Part shown: positions 1 to 7,997 of the stretch, in pieces
Layout of the letters: each line of letters starts with the position of its first letter
Numbering within the stretch: the stretch's first letter is position 1
NCBI GenBank assembly: GCA_029062865.1
Contig: JAIDPG010000286.1
Span: 1-28,774 of the forward strand
Reading direction: 5' to 3'
Source: Oscillospiraceae bacterium
Lineage (GTDB): Bacteria; Bacillota; Clostridia; Oscillospirales; Ruminococcaceae
DNA: 28,774 nt
Notes under the pieces: model-generated
Database searches by the model: none
Told to the model about the DNA's origin: nothing
Seen by the model: only the letters and a program-made list of their open reading frames with translations
Made by a program: the position numbers and the translations under genes

Positions 1-266
1 CCCTTGCCCGCTTTTTCTCGTGGCTTTGAGTGGTTAGACTATCTTGTCTTGGGATAGCGACGGTGAAATCGGCTATTGAGGTTGATTGTTTTATGGGGCG
101 CTGTTCCTGCGGTGACGCGCTCACGTTCGTGCGCAGTCTTGTCAAGGAAGTCTTTTCGCAGCGTTCACTGTTGGAGCGCAATCAACGCGACCGTTTGCGG
201 TAACAGCACATATCGGCGTTGCAGTTAAGGGGCGTACCGCGAACAGCAACATAACCAACGAAGTGT
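1..266. other. Upstream non-coding stretch, possibly structured
   Basis: I find no convincing gene here. The plus frame beginning at base 1 is open for only 18 codons, to a TAG at 55-57, so it could be the tail of an upstream gene, but no family is recognisable. Bases 81-88 (GTTGATTG) are complementary to 180-187 (CAATCAAC), and a compact hairpin sits between them near 117-135 (CACG/CGTG core around a TT loop). This could be part of a folded RNA or a decayed sequence. I could not match it to a known RNA class. Confidence 0.3.
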
Positions 267-363
267 AAAATTTCAAAAAGTGTCAGGATTTTCGAAGAAA
301 ATCCTGACCGGTTCCCTCAGCGAAGCGCGGAGCGAGCATACGGTGAGGGAATTTTGAAATTTT
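267..363 (+). repeat. Three-armed palindromic element, class 1, copy A
   Basis: An outer 12-bp inverted repeat (AAAATTTCAAAA at 267-278, complement at 352-363) encloses two hairpins. The first is a perfect 12-bp stem, 282-293 with 297-308, around a GAA loop. The second has an 8-bp base, TTCCCTCA at 312-319 with TGAGGGAA at 344-351, and a longer apex. The framework is shared with the copy at 13137-13244, but the first hairpin has an unrelated sequence there. It lies about 85 bp upstream of the Sel1-repeat gene, in the same orientation to that gene as copy B has to the moxR-type gene. A TATAAT-like hexamer follows at 368-373, without a clear -35. Confidence 0.85.
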
Positions 364-448
364 AAATTATAATAAAATTTTAAATTAAAATCAATCCGCG
401 ACAACGCTTGGGAAAGCAATCAACGATATTAAATCAGGAGTTTTTGGT

Positions 449-1774
449 ATGAAGTGTTCACGCTGCGGGCGAGAGTTTGATTATAGAGAGCGGGATTTCT
501 GCGGGTTCTGCAAGACCGTTCACAGCAGGAGCGGCGAGCCGATCCGGGATATCAAGGGGATATTGTGCTACATCTCGGAGAAGTTCGGGGCGGAGGTGCT
601 GAATGATCGAAGGCGCTGCGACGCGCTTATCGCGGACTTCTTCCCGAAGGAGGACGCGGCGCGGAGGCTGGCGTATGTGACGTTGTACGACGGCACGGCG
701 AAGAAGCTCGCGGCGGTGCGCGAGAAGCCGTTTGAAGTGAAGTGCGCAGCAGCGGCAAGGTGTGTTCAGTCGCTAAGAGACGAGATAGGGCTTAAGGGAA
801 AGGTCGCTGCGGAGGCTGTCGAGGCGGTAGGCTGCGCGGTCGGGTGTGAGATCTCGTTCAAGAAGAGCGAGAAAACCCCCGCTTCGGAAACGGAGAGCAA
901 GAAGAACGTGACAGACGCGGCAGAGCAGTATTCGCTCGGGCGGCATTTTGACAGAATTCGCGAGTACGAAAAGGCATTGTACTGGTTTGAGGCGGCGGCG
1001 GCGCAGGATTACGGCGAGGCGGAATATTACGTAGGCGTTTACAGATTAGAGGGTCGCGGCGGAATTCAGAATACGGAGCAGGCGCGGGAGTGGTTCCTGC
1101 GCGGCGCGGAAAACGGCGTGGCTCAGGCGGAGTATATGGTCGGGTATTTCTTCGCGGAGGGGATTTCCTGCGAGGTCGACGAAAACAAGGCGTTCGACTG
1201 CTTTTTGAAGGCGGCGAAAATGGGCTGCCCCGACGCGGCGAACATGGTCGCAATGTGCTACGAGAACGGCGTTCACACGGAGAAAAACCCCGAGCTCGCG
1301 CGGAAGTGGCGCAAGGCGGCTGGCGGCTCTCTCGAGGCAATGCCGGAGATGACCCCCGAAACTCCGAAGCAAGCGCCGAAGCTCCCCGACCCGGACGAGA
1401 CCCCGCAGACCACCGCGGACGAGGGCGAGGAGCTCTATCAGAGCGCGCGGCGCTGTCTCGCGGACAAGGACGCGGAGGGCGCGGCGATCTTCTACAAGCG
1501 CGCCGCGGAGCTCGGTCACGCGCGGAGCCAGTGCTCTTACGGGAAGTGCCTTTACACGGGCAGCGGCGTCGGCAAGGACACCGCCGAGGCATTCCGCTGG
1601 TTCAAGCTGGCGGCGGAGCAGGATCTCAATATCGCGCAGTACAATCTTGGAGTGATGTACTTAAAGGGTGTTTACGTACCCAAGGATATGATCGAGGCGA
1701 AGAAGTGGTTTGAAAAGGCGGCGCAGAATGGGCACGAGGACGCGGGAAAGATACTCAAAAAGCTGACAAAATAG
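449..1774 (+). CDS. Zinc-ribbon and Sel1-repeat protein
   Basis: A 441-residue protein, apparently cytoplasmic because no signal peptide or membrane segment is visible. The N-terminus carries two CxxC pairs (Cys3/Cys6 and Cys18/Cys21), which would form a small zinc ribbon. From about residue 155 to the end there are Sel1-like (TPR-related) repeats with the recurrent pattern A..G...A.Y..G..Y..G..v..d...A..W...AA, in two blocks separated by a Pro/Glu/Thr-rich linker at about 290-325. Sel1 repeats are protein-protein scaffolds, so an adaptor role is likely. The start follows AGGAG with good spacing. It is the first gene of a plus-strand series (449-5635) with gaps of about 0-45 bp, placing it with a kinase-like protein. 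Its binding partner is unknown. Confidence 0.85.
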   Translation: MKCSRCGREFDYRERDFCGFCKTVHSRSGEPIRDIKGILCYISEKFGAEVLNDRRRCDALIADFFPKEDAARRLAYVTLYDGTAKKLAAVREKPFEVKCAAAARCVQSLRDEIGLKGKVAAEAVEAVGCAVGCEISFKKSEKTPASETESKKNVTDAAEQYSLGRHFDRIREYEKALYWFEAAAAQDYGEAEYYVGVYRLEGRGGIQNTEQAREWFLRGAENGVAQAEYMVGYFFAEGISCEVDENKAFDCFLKAAKMGCPDAANMVAMCYENGVHTEKNPELARKWRKAAGGSLEAMPEMTPETPKQAPKLPDPDETPQTTADEGEELYQSARRCLADKDAEGAAIFYKRAAELGHARSQCSYGKCLYTGSGVGKDTAEAFRWFKLAAEQDLNIAQYNLGVMYLKGVYVPKDMIEAKKWFEKAAQNGHEDAGKILKKLTK

Positions 1775-1803
1775 TTTATCCAAATCAACACGGAGGATAA
1801 AAA

Positions 1804-2214
1804 ATGAAAAACTTTCAAAGCTTTAAAGCGGACAAATACACAACGCAAACGGACAAATTCGTCGAGGTTGAGGACGGCATTTACAAAACCGCCGATCCCT
1901 ACGGGATTCACAAGGGCGATATCTATGTGACCTCGCTTACGTTCGAGCTGGAGCCGGAGCGCTACGGCGAGGAAGAGGGCTCGCCGGAATACATTCCACA
2001 AACGCCGTTCGAGGACTTGCTTGACGAGTTCGGCGTGTACGTCACGGACTTTTACGAGGAGCTGAACAAGGCGAGCGAAACGGTTTGCTATCAGGAGTTC
2101 GGCTCGTTCGCGCTTGATGACATCAAAAAGCTGCGCGCGCTTATCGGAAAGAAATACTACGCCGAGACGTATGAAAAGGACGGGAAGAAATATATAAGAT
2201 TGGTGACGGAGTAA
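1804..2214 (+). CDS. Conserved-looking acidic protein, unknown
   Basis: A 136-residue acidic soluble protein that I do not recognise. It has no signal peptide, membrane segment or cysteine cluster. Its composition alternates charged and aromatic residues (for example the YIPQTPFEDLLDEFGVYV stretch), consistent with a small alpha/beta domain. GGAGG lies eight bases before the ATG. It is 29 bp downstream of the Sel1-repeat gene and upstream of a membrane protein, so it is probably co-transcribed in the kinase operon. A role as a partner or substrate of that system is only inference from position. Confidence 0.75.
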   Translation: MKNFQSFKADKYTTQTDKFVEVEDGIYKTADPYGIHKGDIYVTSLTFELEPERYGEEEGSPEYIPQTPFEDLLDEFGVYVTDFYEELNKASETVCYQEFGSFALDDIKKLRALIGKKYYAETYEKDGKKYIRLVTE

Positions 2215-2244
2215 GCAAAACGAAAGCAAAGCGGGGTGCTTGCT

Positions 2245-3243
2245 ATGGACAAAAAACGCAAAAAGCACAGAATGGTGATCATTATCGTTGCGTCGGGGCT
2301 GGCGTCTGCGGCGTTGTTCATGTTTGCCTTGTATCAGCTCGCGCATTGGTTCGGGTCCGGAGGGTACCGGCGAATAAAGACCGCCCCTGAAAGGGCGCAG
2401 TTTGAGCGGCTTTTGGAGGAAAAATACGGCGAGGAGTTTGTGTGCTTTTCTACATCTACAAGCGGAGGCAGCGGTTTTACCGGTAGGGGCAGTATCACCT
2501 ACGCCAGGTGTGCCCCCGTAATGGATAAAACCTTGGTGTTCGAGGCAAGGAAATACCCCGATAATAATGAACTGCTCGGAGACAATTACGCGAAGAATAT
2601 AGCAGAACGGCAAATCAACGAAATGATGCTCCCCGAAATTTCGGGTATGTGGGAAAGCTTTGCTATGTACTGCGATTTGGGCTATGCGATAGTGTTAAAC
2701 AAAAATGAAGACGTTGTCAACAAAATACGCGAGGGAGAGGCCGACCTGCGGTTTTTTCTTGACGAACTTTTAAAGTATAAGCTTTCAAACAACAAGGGGG
2801 ACACAATCGTGGTGACATTCACCGCGTGCTTCGACGACAGCACCCGCAATCTCTCTTACGAGGAGGAGTGGGAGGGCTTCCATAAGGCGGCGGAGAATTT
2901 TTGCGCCTCGCTAAGCGACTACAACATAAAGGTACACTACGAGCTGTTCTTTTCGCCAAGCGACCGTTACAATAATTGCGCGGGAATAGTAAAAGGTCAT
3001 TATTCCGGCTCTACGGTGAGCTGGAGCATTCTGGAAGACGCGGTGAACCGGGAAATAGACGAAACGAAGAAAGGCACGGTGCATTACTATGGCGATCTGA
3101 TTTATCATCGCGAGATAGATATTGACACGACCCACCAGGTGCAAAACGACCCTCGGTCGACAATCCCCAAATGGTTCGACACCGCGGAGGATTACGCGGA
3201 ATTTCGGGCGGAAATGAAAACGGAAAATCAAGGCGGCTCTTGA
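2245..3243 (+). CDS. Single-pass membrane protein, unknown
   Basis: About 332 residues. A Lys/Arg-rich N-terminus (KKRKKHR) is followed by one strong hydrophobic helix at about residues 10-32, then a roughly 300-residue hydrophilic domain. The positive-inside rule predicts that this domain lies outside the cytoplasm. A GTG at 2236 is also in frame, but GCGGGGTG just before the ATG at 2245 makes the ATG the better start. No catalytic motif or known family is recognisable. It sits inside the Sel1/TerY-C/kinase operon, so it could be the membrane sensor or anchor. That is inference from context. Confidence 0.75.
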   Translation: MDKKRKKHRMVIIIVASGLASAALFMFALYQLAHWFGSGGYRRIKTAPERAQFERLLEEKYGEEFVCFSTSTSGGSGFTGRGSITYARCAPVMDKTLVFEARKYPDNNELLGDNYAKNIAERQINEMMLPEISGMWESFAMYCDLGYAIVLNKNEDVVNKIREGEADLRFFLDELLKYKLSNNKGDTIVVTFTACFDDSTRNLSYEEEWEGFHKAAENFCASLSDYNIKVHYELFFSPSDRYNNCAGIVKGHYSGSTVSWSILEDAVNREIDETKKGTVHYYGDLIYHREIDIDTTHQVQNDPRSTIPKWFDTAEDYAEFRAEMKTENQGGS

Positions 3244-3276
3244 AAACCGCCCAACTAAATAAACGGAGGAAACACA

Positions 3277-3642
3277 ATGAAAGCAGCGGTAATTTTAACG
3301 AAGTGCAAGGAAACACACGAGCTTTTCGGCATACGCGCCGAGGTTCGCCCCGGCGAGGACGCGAACGTCGAGGAGTGGTACGCGACCTGGGCGTTCAAGG
3401 TAAGCGAGCACACGGCGGGTCGCGAGAAGTTCGGCGACACGGAGATCAACGGCAACATCTACATAACGACGGAATACCCGTCCTGCCCGTATTGCGGCTC
3501 GAAGGGATTTTTCCAGTGCAGCGAGTGCGGAAAGACCACCTGCTGGAACGGCGAGAACGAGACCGTCTGTGAGTGGTGCGGCAACGCCGCCGAGACCTCC
3601 GCGGAGGAGAGCTTCGAGGGCATTTCCGGCGGCGGATTCTGA
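3277..3642 (+). CDS. TerY-C-like zinc-binding protein
   Basis: A 121-residue protein. The N-terminal 65 residues are a predicted beta-rich segment. The C-terminal part is a cysteine-rich zinc module: Cys70/Cys73, Cys81/Cys84, Cys89 and Cys98/Cys101, ending in a Gly-rich tail (ISGGGF). The spacing and the CPYCG...CxxCGK...C..CG layout resemble the TerY-C metal-binding domain, which in known systems follows a vWA domain or travels with PP2C phosphatases and Ser/Thr kinases in tellurite-resistance-like signalling. Here it stands alone, 42 bp before a kinase-like gene. A strong GGAGG precedes the ATG. The family call rests on pattern memory, and a generic zinc ribbon remains possible. Confidence 0.65.
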   Translation: MKAAVILTKCKETHELFGIRAEVRPGEDANVEEWYATWAFKVSEHTAGREKFGDTEINGNIYITTEYPSCPYCGSKGFFQCSECGKTTCWNGENETVCEWCGNAAETSAEESFEGISGGGF

Positions 3643-3684
3643 TAAAAAATTGACAATTGTCAATTGAAACAAGGTGGGTTTATT

Positions 3685-4956
3685 ATGCTTAGAATTGGCG
3701 AAAAAATGCCGCTGGAGCTGGGCGGCTCGGCTGAAATTCTTGAAGTCCTCGGACAGGGCGGGCAGGGTATCGTTTACCGCGCGGAGTTCGCGGGCAAGGA
3801 GTACGCGCTGAAAATGTACTTCCAGAACAAGCTCCGCCGCCCGGAGATATTCCGCGATAATCTGAGAACGCTGTGCGAGGAGAATAATTCGCACGGCGCG
3901 TTTCTGATGCCGCAGCTGCTCACCGCGCAGACCGAAGAGGGCTTCGGGTTTATGATGGACCTGATCCCCGCGGAATACAAGCCGTTTTCGAGTATACTGA
4001 ACGCGCGTGTTAAGCTGTCGGGGCTGTATTCCGTCGTGAACTCCGCGATAAAGATTACGGCGGCGTTCCGCGAGCTGCATAACTCGGGAAAGAGCTATCA
4101 GGATATGAACGACGGCGGCTTCTTCATCAGACCGTCCGACGGCGACGTGCTTATCTGCGACTGTGACAACATCGCACCCTACGGAGAGCATCTCGGCATT
4201 GCGGGAAAGCCGGGGTATATGGCGCCCGAGATCGTCCGCGGCGAGAAAGCGCCCGACAAGTACACCGACCGCTATTCGCTCAGCGTTGTGCTGTTCAGGC
4301 TGCTGCTGCGCGGCGACCCGCTGGAGGGCGGCAAGGTGCTGAAAAGCGTCTGCCTCACCGAGGAAGCGGAGCGGCGGCATTACGGCTTTGAGCCGCTTTT
4401 CGTCTACGACCCCGACGACGACAGTAATCGTCCCGTGCGCGGCGTTCACAATAATATAATAAAATTCTGGAAAATAATGCCCGACTATATCCGCGAGGCG
4501 TTTGAGTATTCGTTTACGACTGGGCTTTTCGAGCCGTCGAAGCGCCTTATCGAGAAGCAGTGGCTTGATTTGCTCAAGCGCCTGCGCGGCGACATCACTG
4601 CGTGCCCGTGCGGTATACAGAACTTCCTGCCCTCCGTGGAAACGGACGACGACGGCAAGCTTATCTGCGCGTGCGGAACGCATTACGCAAAGCCGTTGTC
4701 GCTTGTCGGCGCGAAGTCCAGCACGCTTCTGTTCGACGGCGCGAAGCTGTTCAACGACGACGTAGAGCTCGAAGCCGAGGTAGTCCGCAACAAGAAAAAC
4801 CCCGCGCTTTGGGGGCTGAAAAATCACGGCGCGGAGGCCTGGGCGTGCACTCTCCCGAACGGCGAGGAAAAGCATATAGAAAGCGGAAAAGCCGCGCCTA
4901 TCTTCACGGGAACGAGCGTGGAGATCGGCGGGGAGAGGTACGAGATAAAGGACTGA
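3685..4956 (+). CDS. Ser/Thr kinase-like protein with C-terminal zinc and possible FHA-like region
   Basis: A 423-residue protein with a eukaryotic-type kinase fold: Gly-rich loop at 23-28 (GQGGQG), ALK lysine at 43, catalytic-loop motif YQDMND with Asp140 and Asn142, a metal-binding segment DCDN at 159-162 instead of DFG, and an APE motif at 180-182. The catalytic His-Arg-Asp is replaced by Tyr-Gln-Asp, as in some bacterial kinases linked to TerY systems, so activity is likely but unproven. Cys307, Cys309, Cys328 and Cys330 form a possible zinc knuckle. The last 85 or so residues look beta-rich and could be FHA-like, a phosphothreonine reader. AAGGTGG precedes ATG 3685, so the upstream in-frame TTG at 3664 is less likely. 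No PP2C phosphatase is visible nearby. Confidence 0.85.
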   Translation: MLRIGEKMPLELGGSAEILEVLGQGGQGIVYRAEFAGKEYALKMYFQNKLRRPEIFRDNLRTLCEENNSHGAFLMPQLLTAQTEEGFGFMMDLIPAEYKPFSSILNARVKLSGLYSVVNSAIKITAAFRELHNSGKSYQDMNDGGFFIRPSDGDVLICDCDNIAPYGEHLGIAGKPGYMAPEIVRGEKAPDKYTDRYSLSVVLFRLLLRGDPLEGGKVLKSVCLTEEAERRHYGFEPLFVYDPDDDSNRPVRGVHNNIIKFWKIMPDYIREAFEYSFTTGLFEPSKRLIEKQWLDLLKRLRGDITACPCGIQNFLPSVETDDDGKLICACGTHYAKPLSLVGAKSSTLLFDGAKLFNDDVELEAEVVRNKKNPALWGLKNHGAEAWACTLPNGEEKHIESGKAAPIFTGTSVEIGGERYEIKD

Positions 4957-4958
4957 AA

Positions 4959-5153
4959 ATGACACTCAAAAAAGCAGGCAACATTCTCTTTTTAATAGCC
5001 GGCATCGCGATCGTGGTATTTATCTTCTGCGTGATCTTCATAAAATCGGACGCTGATACATGGCGCGCGTTTGCCGTTTGTATGCCGATAACGGGGATAT
5101 GTTTTTGGGGCGGCGTGATTTTGCGAATAGTCGATCACATAAGAAAGAAATAG
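4959..5153 (+). CDS. Small two-helix membrane protein
   Basis: A 64-residue protein that begins two bases after the kinase stop codon. AAGGA lies inside the end of the kinase gene, which suggests translational coupling. Two hydrophobic segments, at about residues 7-28 and 38-56, are joined by a short polar loop (KSDADTWR), and the C-terminus is basic (RKK). It predicts a hairpin membrane protein of unknown function. The tight linkage suggests it works with the kinase-like protein, or simply shares its transcript. Confidence 0.6.
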   Translation: MTLKKAGNILFLIAGIAIVVFIFCVIFIKSDADTWRAFAVCMPITGICFWGGVILRIVDHIRKK

Positions 5154-5167
5154 AACGGAGGCTCGCT

Positions 5168-5635
5168 ATGGAACTTAACATACGAAAAGCCGAAACCCGC
5201 GACATTCCGCGAATTCTGGAACTGCTGTCGCAGGTGCTTGAAGTCCACGCAAAGGGCCGTCCCGACCTGTTCAAGTCGGGAACGACAAAGTACAGCGAGG
5301 CGGAGCTCGCGGAGATAATCGCCGACGCGGAGCGCCCGATCTTCGTCGCGGAAAACGGCGAGGTAAAGGGCTACGCGTTCTGCGTGTTTCAGCGGCACAG
5401 CGAGCGCAACACGCCCGATTTCACGACGCTTTACATCGACGACCTCTGCGTTGACGAGAGCTCGCGCGGGCTTCACGTCGGGCGCTCGCTTTATGAGTAC
5501 GTCCTCAAATTCGCCAAGGAAAGCGGCTGCTACAACGTCACGCTGAACGTCTGGGCGTGCAACAAGGCGGCGATGAAATTCTATGAGAAATGCGGGCTTC
5601 AAGTACAAAAAATCGGAATGGAAAAAATTCTATAA
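5168..5635 (+). CDS. GNAT-family N-acetyltransferase
   Basis: 155 residues, typical of a single GNAT domain that transfers an acetyl group from acetyl-CoA to an amine. The beta4 strand and pyrophosphate loop are visible as LYIDDLCVDESSRGLHVG, with RGLHVG matching the (R/Q)xxGx(G/A) acetyl-CoA motif. The C-terminal NKAAMKFYEKCGL motif is the usual helix-4/beta-6 region. The ATG at 5168 follows CGGAGG, and longer upstream starts lack a ribosome site. It is 14 bp after the small membrane protein and ends at a hairpin, so it may be the last gene of the operon. The substrate is not predictable. Confidence 0.92.
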   Translation: MELNIRKAETRDIPRILELLSQVLEVHAKGRPDLFKSGTTKYSEAELAEIIADAERPIFVAENGEVKGYAFCVFQRHSERNTPDFTTLYIDDLCVDESSRGLHVGRSLYEYVLKFAKESGCYNVTLNVWACNKAAMKFYEKCGLQVQKIGMEKIL

Positions 5636-5640
5636 AAAAC

Positions 5641-5662
5641 GCGGCTCTCGATTGAGAGCCGC
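5641..5662. terminator. Bidirectional terminator between convergent genes
   Basis: A perfect 9-bp stem, GCGGCTCTC with GAGAGCCGC, around a four-base loop. On the minus strand it is followed by GTTTTTT, a good intrinsic terminator for the leftward anti-sigma gene. On the plus strand the following AT-rich tract is weaker. Confidence 0.8.
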
Positions 5663-5708
5663 AAAATCATTTTAGGCAAAATTGATATAATTGAAAGGAA
5701 TAGGGGGC

Positions 5709-6908
5709 TTAACGTTCTACCAAGCGACCGTTCTCGTCATACTTACTGTAAACCTCGGGTATCTCAATTGTCGTCGCGCTGCCGTCGATGTCGATTACCG
5801 CGCTTGCGAACTGAACGGACTGAACGTTGTCAACGTCAAGCGGATAATTCAGCACTGCCATAAACCACGCCGTCTTGGTCTCCGAGTCGTCGCCATAGCG
5901 ATAGATCGCGCGGGAGCCGAGCTCGAGAGTAGAGCCGTCCTTCATCGTTACGTTTATCGGGAACACCATCATTCCTTCTTTGAAAATGTCGCCATCGGGG
6001 GCGGGCAGGTCGCCGTCGGTCTTAACGTTGAACGTAATCAGAAGCGAGCTTATATCCACGCTCTCGACATCCCATTCGCCCCAGCCGAGAAGATCAACGT
6101 GCTGTGCGGTATCAGCCTCAACGGTTTTATTGAATTTCGAGAAGTCTCCCGTGAGAGGGATATCAAGGTCAACGTCGATATCCACGTTATACAATTTTAT
6201 CCCAAGCACTCGGTTCGATGTTGAAGAGCTGATCTCCTCAAAATGAAGATTTAAACTTTCACCGCAGTTTTCAACTCCGCTGTAATCGACATAGCCGCTG
6301 TAAACTTTCTTGCCGTCAACCTCGGACATAATGCCGTTGTTTGCGCGCGTACCTCCGTGAAGCCCGTCGTCATCATTGGTTGCGTTAGGTCCCCAAAGCC
6401 AAAAGTTCTGGTGTTCTGCCCTCAAGCAATCGAGGTCCTTTTTGAACGTCATATTGTACATAATCAAAATGTCCCTGCCGTCACATACAGCGCCCGGAAA
6501 TTCAAGGGTGAAATCCTCGTATTCAAAGGTCCTGTTGATCTCGATGTTAAGCTCGTCATACAGTCCGTTGCTGAGCGCTACGGCGTTCAGGTTGACTTCC
6601 TCGCCGTCGGCGGTTTTGTATTCCTGCTCGATAAAGCCGTCGGGCTTCTGGAGCACGTTTGCGTACTCCTCGGCTACGTTGCGGTTATAAACCGCCACCG
6701 CGCCTACCGCCGTCGCGCCGAGCGCGAGCGCCGCCGCAAGCGGGATAACGACTGCCTTGCTGAAAAGTTTTCTTGATTTATTTTCGTGTTTCATAGTAAT
6801 ATTCCCCTTTCGGCTGCTCAGAACCGAGCTGAGCAGCTCTTCGTCGCTCTTTAAAGGAGCGAGCTTGTCATACATCGCGTTATACATCGCACGGTATTCC
6901 TTTTTCAT
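5709..6908 (-). CDS. DUF4179-like membrane protein, probable anti-sigma factor
   Basis: About 399 residues. A cytoplasmic N-terminal segment of about 47 residues is followed by one membrane helix (around 49-72, rich in Ala/Val/Leu) and a large extracytoplasmic beta-rich domain resembling DUF4179. The gene overlaps the end of the upstream ECF sigma gene by 29 bp, the usual arrangement for a sigma factor and its membrane-anchored antagonist. The ATG at 6908 is preceded by AAAGGAGG, while the in-frame GTG at 6917 falls too close to that site. No HxxxCxxC zinc anti-sigma motif is present, so sigma binding would rely on a different cytoplasmic segment. The anti-sigma role is inferred from context and topology. 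Confidence 0.8.
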   Translation of the reverse strand: MKKEYRAMYNAMYDKLAPLKSDEELLSSVLSSRKGNITMKHENKSRKLFSKAVVIPLAAALALGATAVGAVAVYNRNVAEEYANVLQKPDGFIEQEYKTADGEEVNLNAVALSNGLYDELNIEINRTFEYEDFTLEFPGAVCDGRDILIMYNMTFKKDLDCLRAEHQNFWLWGPNATNDDDGLHGGTRANNGIMSEVDGKKVYSGYVDYSGVENCGESLNLHFEEISSSTSNRVLGIKLYNVDIDVDLDIPLTGDFSKFNKTVEADTAQHVDLLGWGEWDVESVDISSLLITFNVKTDGDLPAPDGDIFKEGMMVFPINVTMKDGSTLELGSRAIYRYGDDSETKTAWFMAVLNYPLDVDNVQSVQFASAVIDIDGSATTIEIPEVYSKYDENGRLVER

Positions 6909-7383
6909 TATAGACACCCTCCTTTAAGAGCATTTTCCTCAGTTTGTCACGCGCCCGCGCGAGCCTTGTTGTCACCGTCGAAACCGCGCTGCCCGTCATC
7001 TCGGCGATCTCCCTTACGGAAAATCCCTCGTAATAATGCAGGTGGATAACCGCGCGGTATTTCGGCGGCAGCTTCGCGACGGTTTCCCACAGCTCCGTTT
7101 CCTCATCGGAGAAATCGTGAGCCGCGGGGATTTTTTCGTCCAGCTCGATATGCGAGTATCGTTTGGATTTCAGGAGATTTTTCGAGAGGTTTATCGCCAC
7201 TCGGAACAGCCACGCCTTGCAGTTTTCCTCGGCGGAGAACTCCTCGCGGCAGTCAAGCAGCCTGCAGAACGCCTCCTGGCAGATGTCCTCCGCTTCGGCT
7301 TCGTTCTTTACGTAGCTAAACGCAAGCCGATAAACCGATTTGTGGTAAAGCCGAACATAATGCTCCAGCTCGCTGCCGTTCAT
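6880..7383 (-). CDS. ECF-type RNA polymerase sigma factor
   Basis: A 167-residue sigma-70-family protein with only regions 2 and 4. Region 2 (about residues 8-72) includes RLAFSYVKNEAEAEDICQEAF and the WLFRVAINL segment. Region 4 (about 105-155) includes LPPKYRAVIHLHYYEGFSVREIAEM and the recognition helix SAVSTVTTRLARARDKL. It would direct RNA polymerase to a small stress regulon and normally its own promoter. AAGGAGATGATAAA precedes the ATG at 7383, and an in-frame start 30 bases upstream has no ribosome site. It is co-transcribed with the overlapping membrane protein that probably restrains it. No convincing ECF promoter could be picked out upstream by eye. Confidence 0.93.
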   Translation of the reverse strand: MNGSELEHYVRLYHKSVYRLAFSYVKNEAEAEDICQEAFCRLLDCREEFSAEENCKAWLFRVAINLSKNLLKSKRYSHIELDEKIPAAHDFSDEETELWETVAKLPPKYRAVIHLHYYEGFSVREIAEMTGSAVSTVTTRLARARDKLRKMLLKEGVYNEKGIPCDV

Positions 7384-7518
7384 TTTATCATCTCCTTGTA
7401 AAAGCGCTTTCAATTAGAGGACAATTTAACGGGGGAATTTGTCTCAAATATTCTAAGAATTTTCTGATAATTTTTTATTGCTTGAATTCTCCTCGCCAAA
7501 GACGGGAAAGCGCCGCCT

Positions 7519-7866
7519 TTATTCGCGGTTTGCTTCGCCCCATTCGCACATCATATCCAAAATCGGGATAAGGGACTTGCCGCGCTCGGTCAGGCTGTAC
7601 TCCACCTTCGGCGGAATCTGCGGGTACTCCTTGCGGTTTACAAGCTTGTCCGCTTCCAGCTCCTTCAGCGTGGAGCTTAAGGTTTTGTACGAGATCTCGC
7701 CGATGTACTTTTTCATTTCGTTGAAGCGCACAACGCCGAAGCACATCAGCGTGTACAGGATAGTCATTTTGTACTTGCCGTTGATAAGCGACAGCGTGTA
7801 GCTGAACCCCGTTTCGCCGAGCTTAGCGTTTGAAATGCATTGCGCGTAATTCTCTTTCTCGTTCAT
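7519..7866 (-). CDS. HxlR-family transcriptional regulator
   Basis: A 115-residue winged-helix regulator. Hallmarks are the helix-turn-helix region beginning at about residue 28 (LINGKYKMTILYTL), the FNEMKKYIGEISYKTLSSTLKELE recognition region, and the wing with VEYSLTERGKSLIPIL. Family members respond to electrophiles or redox stress and often control a divergent flavin-dependent reductase, exactly the arrangement here. The family's conserved N-terminal cysteine is plausibly Cys10. AGGAGAG precedes the ATG. A half-site pair in the intergenic region is a likely operator. Confidence 0.92.
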   Translation of the reverse strand: MNEKENYAQCISNAKLGETGFSYTLSLINGKYKMTILYTLMCFGVVRFNEMKKYIGEISYKTLSSTLKELEADKLVNRKEYPQIPPKVEYSLTERGKSLIPILDMMCEWGEANRE

Positions 7867-7901
7867 TTTTACACTCTCCTTTAGTATAGTATATAACCCG
7901 A

Positions 7902-7913
7902 AAGTGCGTACTT
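7902..7913. promoter_or_regulatory. Candidate HxlR operator
   Basis: The inverted repeat AAGT-GCGT-ACTT lies between the divergent regulator and flavodoxin-like genes and overlaps the -35 hexamer of the rightward promoter. Binding here would block that promoter and may also affect leftward transcription. HxlR proteins often bind GTAC-containing dyads. Assignment is by position and symmetry only. Confidence 0.5.
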
Positions 7914-7940
7914 GATTTTTGTAATCGGGTATGCTATAAT
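7912..7940 (+). promoter_or_regulatory. Sigma-A promoter for flavodoxin-like operon
   Basis: TTGATT at 7912-7917 and TATAAT at 7935-7940 are separated by 17 bp, preceded by the candidate operator and followed 57 bp later by the ATG of the first flavodoxin-like gene. Confidence 0.8.
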
Positions 7941-7997
7941 TTTAACACAAGGGGCGGCGTTTGTCAAGCTCCCCAAAACGGAAAAGGAGATTTTATT

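Noticed and set aside
1672..2613. Minus-strand open frame of 313 codons across the first operon
   Set aside because: Spans the end of one plus gene, a whole second gene and part of a third. No motif or ribosome site supports it.
3295..4965. Long minus-strand open frame (556 codons) opposite the kinase-like and TerY-C-like genes
   Set aside because: It is an antisense by-product of GC-rich codon use. The plus-strand proteins have clear motifs and ribosome sites, while this frame has neither.
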